A stretch of 12,355 nt of DNA from positions 1 through 12,355 of the forward strand of contig CAYTYN010000042.1 of NCBI GenBank assembly GCA_964442135.1, given 5' to 3'. Below the pieces are notes generated by a model. The model saw nothing but the letters and a program-made list of their open reading frames with translations, did not search any database and was not told the origin of the DNA. The position numbers and the translations under genes were made by a program. How positions within the stretch are numbered: the stretch's first letter is position 1; the number at the start of each line of letters is the position of its first letter. The stretch is from Avanaerovorax sp964442135 (GTDB taxonomy: Bacteria > Bacillota > Clostridia > Peptostreptococcales > Anaerovoracaceae). Positions 6,036 to 12,355 of the stretch are shown piece by piece.

Positions 6036-7220
6036 ATGAAAGAATTTGAGTTGAAGTACGGGTGCAATCCTAATCAGAAGCCGGCCGGAATATTCATGGA
6101 AAACGGAGACGAGCTTCCCATAGAGATCCTAAACGGACGTCCCGGATACATAAATTTTCTCGACGCTTTCAACAGCTGGCAGCTGGTCAAAGAGCTGAAG
6201 GAGAGCCTGAAGCTGCCGGCCGCCGCTTCATTTAAGCACGTGAGTCCCACTTCGGCGTCTGTGGCCGTCCCAATGAGCGATACCCTGAAGAAAGCGTGCT
6301 TTGTCGACGACATAGAAGGACTGGACGATTCCCCTATAGCCACAGCTTACGCTAGAGCCAGGGGAACGGACAGGATGTCCTCATACGGAGACTGGGCGGC
6401 TCTCAGCGAGGTATGCGACAAGACTACCGCCCTCATACTGAAGAGAGAAGTATCCGACGGCATAATAGCTCCCGGATATACCGACGAAGCTCTCGAAATA
6501 CTGAAATCCAAGAAAAACGGCAATTACAACATAGTTAAGATAGATCCTGATTACATTCCGGCATCTGAGGAAAAGAAGCAGGTGTTCGGAATCACCTTTT
6601 GTCAGAACAGGAACGACAAGCTCATTACGGCAGAGGACCTTACCAACATAGTCACTGAGAATAAGGAGCTTCCCGAATCGGCGGTAAGGGATCTCATCCT
6701 GTCCCTCATAACCCTTAAGTACACCCAGTCAAACTCAGTGGCATACGCTGTGGGCGGTCAGACCATAGGCGTAGGAGCAGGACAGCAGTCCAGGATTCAC
6801 TGCACCAGGCTGGCAGGAGGCAAAGCGGATTTCTGGCATCTGAGGCAGGCAGACATGGTGATAAACCTTCCTTTCAGGGAAGAGATCGGAAGGGCTGACA
6901 GGGATAACGCCATAAATGTTTACCTGGGAGACGAGTGGGAGGACGTACTGGGAGACGGCCGGTGGCAGAGGCTTTTCACCAGGAGACCCGAGCCTTTTAC
7001 GGCCGAGGAGAAGAAGGCTTATCTCAAAACGATTTCCGGCGTAGCCTTGGGAAGCGACGCCTTCTTCCCCTTCGGTGACAACATCGAGAGGGCGAGGAAG
7101 AGCGGTGTTTCGTTTATAGCGGAGCCGGGAGGCTCTGTAAGGGACGACAACGTTCTGGAGGTCTGCAACAAGTACGGCATAGTTACCGTGTTTACAGGAA
7201 TCAGACTTTTCCACCACTGA
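6036..7220 (+). CDS. purH: Stand-alone AICAR formyltransferase (PurH C-terminal domain type)
   Basis: The enzyme transfers a formyl group from 10-formyl-tetrahydrofolate to AICAR, giving FAICAR. The 394-residue chain corresponds only to the transformylase part of PurH. It begins at LKYGCNPNQKPA (6-17), the usual start of that domain, and has no MGS-like cyclohydrolase domain. The catalytic Lys-His pair is in SFKHVSP (65-71, Lys67-His68). The family block YTQSNSVAYAVGGQTIGVGA, the segment SDAFFPFGDNIERA, and GGSVRDDNV with IVTVFTGIRLFHH at the C terminus are all present. Start ATG 6036 follows AGGAGG (6021-6026). It begins four bases after the PurO-like gene, so the two halves of the PurH activity are made side by side. 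There is no sign of a deleted PurH N terminus: the upstream gene is intact and unrelated in sequence. Confidence 0.92.
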   Translation: MKEFELKYGCNPNQKPAGIFMENGDELPIEILNGRPGYINFLDAFNSWQLVKELKESLKLPAAASFKHVSPTSASVAVPMSDTLKKACFVDDIEGLDDSPIATAYARARGTDRMSSYGDWAALSEVCDKTTALILKREVSDGIIAPGYTDEALEILKSKKNGNYNIVKIDPDYIPASEEKKQVFGITFCQNRNDKLITAEDLTNIVTENKELPESAVRDLILSLITLKYTQSNSVAYAVGGQTIGVGAGQQSRIHCTRLAGGKADFWHLRQADMVINLPFREEIGRADRDNAINVYLGDEWEDVLGDGRWQRLFTRRPEPFTAEEKKAYLKTISGVALGSDAFFPFGDNIERARKSGVSFIAEPGGSVRDDNVLEVCNKYGIVTVFTGIRLFHH

Positions 7221-7249
7221 TTGGCGCGTCGATTTTAGGAGGCATTGAT

Positions 7250-8518
7250 ATGAAAGTAATGGTCGTTGGCGGCGGAGGAAGAGAACACGCCATAATAAAG
7301 AAGATAAAGGAGTCAGGCAAAGTCGACAAGATATACGCCCTTCCGGGAAACGGAGGCATAGCTTCTGACGCTGAGTGCGTGGATATTAAGGCTACAGATC
7401 TGGAGGCCATCGTGAAATTCGCTGTGGATAATTCCATAGATTTCGCCGTAGTAGCTCCTGACGATCCGCTGGTTTTGGGCTTGGTAGATCTTCTCAGAGC
7501 CGAAGGGATAAAATGCTTCGGTCCGGACAAAAAAGCGGCTATCATAGAAGGCAGCAAGGCTTTTTCAAAAGAGCTTATGAAAAAGTACGGAATTCCTACG
7601 GCGAAATATGAGACCTTCACCGATATGACCGAGGCTTTGGCGTACCTTAAGACCTGTGATATGCCTATAGTGGTTAAGGCCGACGGTCTGGCTCTCGGCA
7701 AAGGTGTAATCATAGCGGAGACTTTGGAGGATGCTGAAAGGGCTGTGCAATCCATGATGGAGGACAAGGTGTTCGGAGACAGCGGCACCTGTGTGGTGAT
7801 CGAGGAGTTCCTCACAGGTCCGGAGGTATCGGTCCTGTCCTTTACCGACGGAAGGACTCTGGTTCCAATGGTATCCTCCATGGATCACAAGAGAGCCTTA
7901 GACGGGGATAAGGGTCTTAACACGGGAGGTATGGGCACTGTAGCGCCTAACCCGTACTACACAGAAGAAGTGGCCCAGCGCTGCGCCGAGGAGATATTTC
8001 TTCCGACCATGATTGCCATGAACAAAGAGGGCAGAAGCTTTTCCGGGTGTCTATACTTCGGTCTCATGATAACTGAGGACGGTCCTAAGGTTATCGAATA
8101 CAACTGTAGGTTCGGAGATCCGGAGACTCAGGTGGTTCTGCCTCTTTTGGAGAGCGACCTTTTGGATATAATGCTCCACGTGGCGGACGGGACCCTTGAG
8201 CAGGCTGATATAAGATTTTCGGATGATTCGGCCTGCTGCGTGGTGATGGCCTCAAAAGGATATCCGGTTTCCTATGAAAAGGGATACCCCATCGACATCC
8301 CTGACCGGGTAAAAAAGGTATACGTGGCCGGAGCGGAACTTGACGATGAGGGGAAGCTTGTGACCGGCGGAGGGAGAGTTCTGGGTGTGACAGCCACCGC
8401 AAAGACGATGGGGGAGGCCATAGCCTGCGCCTATGAAGCCGTAGGAGAGATTTTCTTTGAGAACGCCTACTACAGAAAAGATATAGGCCGGCGTGCTCTC
8501 GAGGCATTGGAGGAGTAA
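7250..8518 (+). CDS. purD: Phosphoribosylamine-glycine ligase (GAR synthetase)
   Basis: PurD joins glycine to phosphoribosylamine with ATP, the second step of the pathway and the consumer of the unstable PurF product. The 422-residue chain has the standard ATP-grasp layout. The N-terminal domain has VVGGGGREHA (5-14) and PGNGG (32-36). APDDPLVLG (69-77) is a variant of the common GPE-PLV motif. FGPDKKAAIIEGSKAFSK (90-107) precedes the ATP-grasp lobe with VVKADGLALGKGV (141-153). NTGGMGTVAPNPYY (224-237) and EYNCRFGDPETQ (283-294) hold metal and substrate residues. AGGAGG (7237-7242) lies seven bases before ATG 7250. A 29-nt gap separates it from the preceding gene. Its stop is one base before the purL start. 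Confidence 0.97.
   Translation: MKVMVVGGGGREHAIIKKIKESGKVDKIYALPGNGGIASDAECVDIKATDLEAIVKFAVDNSIDFAVVAPDDPLVLGLVDLLRAEGIKCFGPDKKAAIIEGSKAFSKELMKKYGIPTAKYETFTDMTEALAYLKTCDMPIVVKADGLALGKGVIIAETLEDAERAVQSMMEDKVFGDSGTCVVIEEFLTGPEVSVLSFTDGRTLVPMVSSMDHKRALDGDKGLNTGGMGTVAPNPYYTEEVAQRCAEEIFLPTMIAMNKEGRSFSGCLYFGLMITEDGPKVIEYNCRFGDPETQVVLPLLESDLLDIMLHVADGTLEQADIRFSDDSACCVVMASKGYPVSYEKGYPIDIPDRVKKVYVAGAELDDEGKLVTGGGRVLGVTATAKTMGEAIACAYEAVGEIFFENAYYRKDIGRRALEALEE
8509..8513 (+). promoter_or_regulatory. Ribosome binding site fixing the purL start
   Basis: GGAGG, inside the last purD codons, lies six bases before ATG 8520. The open frame extends back to 8493, but the nine extra residues would come from sequence overlapping purD and the binding site itself. 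Confidence 0.85.
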
Positions 8519-8519
8519 C

Positions 8520-11500
8520 ATGGTTTACAGGATTTACGTTGAAAAAAAGCCTTTGTTCGCTCAGGAAGCCGCCAATCTAAAGAGAGAATTCAATGAAATC
8601 TTGGGGATAGAAAGCCTTGCGGGACTGAGAATCTTAAATAGATACGACGTTGAAAATATAGACGAGGATCTCTTCGAAAGAGTCATAGGCACTGTATTCT
8701 CCGAGCCTCAGGTAGACGACGTCTACAGGGACTTATCTCCATCGGAGGGAGACAGGATCCTGGCTGTGGAATATCTTCCGGGTCAGTTCGATCAGCGCGC
8801 CAATTCGGCCGCGGAATGCATTCAGCTCATATCGAAGATGGAAAGGCCTGACGTGAGGACGGCCAAGGTATATCTCCTCTCCGGACAGCTTACAGACGAC
8901 CAGTACAGCCGTATAAAGAGCTACCTTATCAATCCGGTGGAATCTAGGGAGGCATCCTTAGACCGGTTCGAAACCTTGAGGATGGAAGCCGAGATTCCGA
9001 CGGAAGTGGAGATTTTAAACGGCTTCAATGACCTGGACGAAAAGGGACTTCAGGAGCTGCTCTCCCAAAGAGGCCTGGCTATGGACATGGGGGATCTTAA
9101 GTTCTGTCAGGACTACTTCAGAAAACGGGGAAAGGATCCTACCATAACGGAAATCAAAGTAATAGATACCTATTGGTCGGATCACTGCCGTCATACTACC
9201 TTTAACACCATCATAGACGACGTAGAATTCCACGACCCGCTGGTTAAAAGGGCTTACGAGGACTATTTGAAGACGAGAGAAAGGCTTAACGTGACAAAGC
9301 CCGTTACTCTCATGGATATAGGAACTATCGCCGCTAAATCCCTGAAGGCCGAAGGAAAGCTGGAGGGTTTGGATGAATCTGATGAGATAAACGCCTGTAC
9401 TGTAAAAATAGACGTCAGGTTCGGCGATGAGACGGAAAAATGGCTCCTTCTCTTTAAGAATGAAACCCATAATCATCCTACGGAGATAGAGCCATTCGGA
9501 GGGGCGGCTACCTGTATCGGAGGCGCCATTCGAGATCCTCTGTCGGGGAGAAGCTATGTCTATTCTGCCATGAGAGTGACAGGGGCGGCAGACCCGCTTC
9601 TGCCGGTTTCCCAGACTATGGAAGGCAAGCTGCCTCAGAGAAAAATCGTGACTACGGCTGCGGCAGGATACAGCTCCTACGGCAATCAGATCGGCCTTGC
9701 CACAGGACAGGTTTCAGAGCTGTATCATCCCGGATATGTGGCTAAGCGCATGGAAGTAGGGGCAGTGGTTGCCGCGGCGCCTGCTGAAAATGTGAAAAGA
9801 GAAAAGCCCGCAGCCGGAGATGTGGTCATACTTTTGGGCGGAAGAACAGGACGGGACGGCTGCGGCGGAGCTACAGGTTCGTCAAAGTCACATAATCTGG
9901 ACTCCCTCGCTGACTGCGGAGCCGAAGTGCAAAAGGGTAACGCTCCTGAGGAGAGAAAGCTCCAGCGCCTGTTCAGAAATCCGGAGGCCTCCCTTCTCAT
10001 AAAGCGATGTAACGACTTCGGGGCAGGGGGAGTGTCTGTAGCCATAGGGGAGCTTGCTGACGGTCTCTCCATAGATCTTAACGCGGTGCCGAAGAAATAC
10101 GAAGGACTTGACGGAACTGAGCTGGCCATAAGCGAATCTCAGGAAAGAATGGCTGTGGTAGTAGGTGGGGATGACGCCGATAGATTCATGGAGCTGGCGC
10201 GTCAGGAAAATCTGGAAGCCACTGTAGTCGCCAAAGTAACCGACGAACCTCAGCTTAAGATGTACTGGAACGGTAAGGCTATAGTGGATATTTCGAGAGC
10301 CTTCCTCGACACCAACGGAGCAGAAAAACACATAGATGTAAGCGTAGAAAAGCCCATTGACATAAATGAAAGGCCGGTAAATCAGTCTCTCAGGGAGGGA
10401 TCCCTGTCCGACAGGATGAAGGCTTTAGTATCGGATCTGAACGTATGCTCTCAGCGAGGACTTTCCGAACGGTTTGACTCGACCATAGGGGCGGGGACTG
10501 TTCTCATGCCCTTCGGAGGCAGGTATCAGAGGACGCCTATACAGGCAATGGTTAATCTCATCTCTTCGGAGAAGAAGAACGCTGACACTTGCTCCGTAAT
10601 GTCATACGGCTTCAATCCCTACGTTTCTTCCGCAGATCCATATAAGGGGGCTTATCTTGCGGTAGTGGAATCCTTGTCTAAGCTCGCAGCCACGGGTGCG
10701 TCCCTTGACCATACCTATCTTTCCTTCCAGGAATACTTTGAAAAGCCGGGAAGAGAAGGAAGGCGGTGGGGTAAGCCGATGGCCGCCGTACTGGGAGCCT
10801 ACATAGCTCAGATGGAGCTGGAGGTTGCGGCTATCGGAGGAAAGGATTCCATGAGCGGAAGCTTTGAGGATATCGACGTTCCTCCTACTCTCATATCCTT
10901 TGCCGTGACCACAGCGGCCCCGAAGGATATAATATCGCCGGAGTTTAAAGGAGTTAACCATAATGTATTTATGTTAACGCCTTGTCTCAACGACGCCGGT
11001 CTTCCCGACGGGGAGAGCTTGAAAAAACTGTTCAGCGCTGTACACAGGGAGATTTCATCAGGAAGGATTTTGGCGGCGTACACGCCCGGATACGGCGGTG
11101 CAGCTGAAGCCGTTATAAAGATGAGCATGGGCAATATGATCGGATTCACCTATGACGATTCTGTAACAGCAGACGATGTTTTCCAATATTCCTACGGTTC
11201 ATTTATCGTCGAGGACGGGGAGGGATCCCTTTACCATAGATTTAAGGATATCCAAGGATTTAATGTGATCAGGCTGGGCGCCACCACAGATAAATATGAG
11301 CTGTCAATGGGCGGAGAGCAGGCTGATCTTACGGATATTGAAAAGGCCTATGAGGACAAGCTGGAAAGCATATATCCGTGCAGAATAGACGCAGCTTCGG
11401 CAAAATATGAGACATTTACCTTCCGGGCTGAGAGCAGGTATACGTGCAGGATAAAAAAGGCAAGGCCTAAGGTTTTGATTCCTGTCTTCCCGGGAACCAA

Positions 11501-12260
11501 CTGCGAGTATGATTCCGCAAAGGCTTTCGAAAAAGCAGGTGCGGATCCGGAGATCTTCGTCATAAACAATCTCACGCCGGATGCGGTATCCAGATCTGTG
11601 GAGGAATTCGCGTCTAAAATAGGAGAATCACAGATAATCTTTATTCCCGGAGGCTTTTCCGGAGGAGATGAACCTGACGGCTCAGGAAAGTTCATTACTG
11701 CCTTCTTCAGAAACGGAGAGATAAAGGAATCGGTAGAAAATCTGCTGGAGAAGAGAGACGGACTTATGGCCGGAATATGCAACGGTTTTCAGGCGCTTAT
11801 AAAGCTGGGTCTGGTGCCCTTCGGAAGGATCATGGATACCGATGAAAGCTGTCCGACTCTGACCTTCAATGAGATAGGCAGGCACCAGTCAAAGCTGGTA
11901 ATGACCAGGATAGTCTCCGATAAGTCTCCATGGCTTTCGGAAACCAGACCGGGAGACATCTACACGGTGCCTATTTCTCACGGAGAGGGCCGGTTCGTTG
12001 CCGATGAGGAGCTGATACGAAGGATGGCGGAAACCGGTCAGATCGCAACTCAGTACGTGGATTTTGACGGAAAGGCGACGGGAAACATTCAGTTTAACCC
12101 TAACGGATCCTACTACGCCATAGAGGGCATAACGTCTCCTGACGGAAGAGTGCTGGGAAAGATGGGTCACTCAGAGAGAGTGGGGAGGAGCCTATATAAG
12201 AATGTTCCCGGCAATTACGACATGGGAATGTTCCGATCGGCTGTAAAATATTTTAGATAA
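8520..12260 (+). CDS. purL: Phosphoribosylformylglycinamidine synthase, single-chain with fused PurQ glutaminase
   Basis: The enzyme converts FGAR to FGAM with ATP and ammonia released from glutamine. The chain has 1246 residues, which fits the long clostridial-type FGAM synthase. It carries the PurS-like, PurL and PurQ functions of the three-subunit Bacillus enzyme. After an N-terminal PurS-like region come the linker motif HCRHTTF (222-228), then KNETHNHPTEIEPFGG starting at residue 313 in the first ATP/FGAR domain, and RCNDFGAGGVSVAIGELADG in the middle. GGKDSMSG marks the second PurM-like repeat. The C-terminal class I glutaminase starts near residue 983 (KVLIPVFPGTNCEYD). Its nucleophile is Cys1087 in GICNGFQ, and its His1217 and Glu1219 are in MGHSER. 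The catalytic residues are intact. It is the last gene of the operon and lies one base after purD. Confidence 0.97.
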   Translation: MVYRIYVEKKPLFAQEAANLKREFNEILGIESLAGLRILNRYDVENIDEDLFERVIGTVFSEPQVDDVYRDLSPSEGDRILAVEYLPGQFDQRANSAAECIQLISKMERPDVRTAKVYLLSGQLTDDQYSRIKSYLINPVESREASLDRFETLRMEAEIPTEVEILNGFNDLDEKGLQELLSQRGLAMDMGDLKFCQDYFRKRGKDPTITEIKVIDTYWSDHCRHTTFNTIIDDVEFHDPLVKRAYEDYLKTRERLNVTKPVTLMDIGTIAAKSLKAEGKLEGLDESDEINACTVKIDVRFGDETEKWLLLFKNETHNHPTEIEPFGGAATCIGGAIRDPLSGRSYVYSAMRVTGAADPLLPVSQTMEGKLPQRKIVTTAAAGYSSYGNQIGLATGQVSELYHPGYVAKRMEVGAVVAAAPAENVKREKPAAGDVVILLGGRTGRDGCGGATGSSKSHNLDSLADCGAEVQKGNAPEERKLQRLFRNPEASLLIKRCNDFGAGGVSVAIGELADGLSIDLNAVPKKYEGLDGTELAISESQERMAVVVGGDDADRFMELARQENLEATVVAKVTDEPQLKMYWNGKAIVDISRAFLDTNGAEKHIDVSVEKPIDINERPVNQSLREGSLSDRMKALVSDLNVCSQRGLSERFDSTIGAGTVLMPFGGRYQRTPIQAMVNLISSEKKNADTCSVMSYGFNPYVSSADPYKGAYLAVVESLSKLAATGASLDHTYLSFQEYFEKPGREGRRWGKPMAAVLGAYIAQMELEVAAIGGKDSMSGSFEDIDVPPTLISFAVTTAAPKDIISPEFKGVNHNVFMLTPCLNDAGLPDGESLKKLFSAVHREISSGRILAAYTPGYGGAAEAVIKMSMGNMIGFTYDDSVTADDVFQYSYGSFIVEDGEGSLYHRFKDIQGFNVIRLGATTDKYELSMGGEQADLTDIEKAYEDKLESIYPCRIDAASAKYETFTFRAESRYTCRIKKARPKVLIPVFPGTNCEYDSAKAFEKAGADPEIFVINNLTPDAVSRSVEEFASKIGESQIIFIPGGFSGGDEPDGSGKFITAFFRNGEIKESVENLLEKRDGLMAGICNGFQALIKLGLVPFGRIMDTDESCPTLTFNEIGRHQSKLVMTRIVSDKSPWLSETRPGDIYTVPISHGEGRFVADEELIRRMAETGQIATQYVDFDGKATGNIQFNPNGSYYAIEGITSPDGRVLGKMGHSERVGRSLYKNVPGNYDMGMFRSAVKYFR

Positions 12261-12273
12261 ATATGATCGTATT

Positions 12274-12300
12274 AATGCGGCCCTTAAAGGACCGCATTTT
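12274..12300 (+). terminator. Rho-independent terminator of the pur operon
   Basis: AATGCGG (12274-12280) pairs with CCGCATT (12292-12298). After one C-A mismatch, an inner CC/GG step closes on a TTAAA loop. A short T-run follows (T at 12297-12300, then A). It starts 13 bases after the purL stop. The stem is sound but the U-tail is short, so termination may be partial. Confidence 0.72.
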
Positions 12301-12355
12301 AGACTGTACATAAAAGCTCAACCCACATGGAGAGAAAAGCCTAATCGCCTATCTC

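Noticed and set aside
8520..12260. Fusion of PurL with the PurQ glutaminase as a novelty
   Set aside because: Single-chain FGAM synthases are well known, including a clostridial type of this length. The catalytic residues are ordinary.
12301..12355. Start of a further gene after the operon
   Set aside because: Only 55 bases remain. No ribosome binding site with start codon or complete RNA structure is visible.

Overview
The window is a tightly packed de novo purine (IMP) biosynthesis operon of a Gram-positive anaerobe. The Clostridia (Bacillota) are the best guess, for four reasons: PurL is the long single-chain type with a fused glutaminase; PurF keeps the Fe-S cluster cysteines and a short propeptide; AICAR formyltransferase and IMP cyclohydrolase are separate proteins; and purine-rich Shine-Dalgarno sites precede almost every gene. 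Arg codons are mostly AGA/AGG and Ile ATA is frequent. All genes are on the + strand.

Layout. Positions 1-302 are non-coding and hold small palindromes, including two copies of a REP-like hairpin, a long-loop stem and a weak terminator-like hairpin just before ruvX. ruvX (303-731) encodes a RuvX/YqgF RNase H-fold protein. Positions 732-937 are the control region for the operon. They contain a PurR-type pair of inverted PurBoxes, a candidate sigma-A promoter, a 70-nt hairpin and a terminator-like hairpin with a U6 tail. Then follow purE, purC, purF, purM, purN, a PurO-type IMP cyclohydrolase, a stand-alone AICAR formyltransferase, purD and purL (938-12260), with gaps of 0-32 nt or a short overlap. 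A stem-loop terminator follows purL at 12274-12300.

Pathway. PurF makes phosphoribosylamine from PRPP and glutamine. PurD, PurN, PurL and PurM take it through GAR, FGAR and FGAM to AIR. PurE and PurC give CAIR and then SAICAR. The last two enzymes of the window formylate AICAR and close the ring to IMP. Adenylosuccinate lyase (purB) and purK are absent here. purB is commonly unlinked. The lack of purK leaves open whether PurE carboxylates AIR directly.

I see no new system. The parts most worth a second look are the purE leader, which carries operator, promoter, long hairpin and possible attenuator or small RNA, and the archaeal-style split of the last two steps. Six genes need no start correction. 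purE, purC, purF and purL should start downstream of their longest open frames, as noted in their entries.
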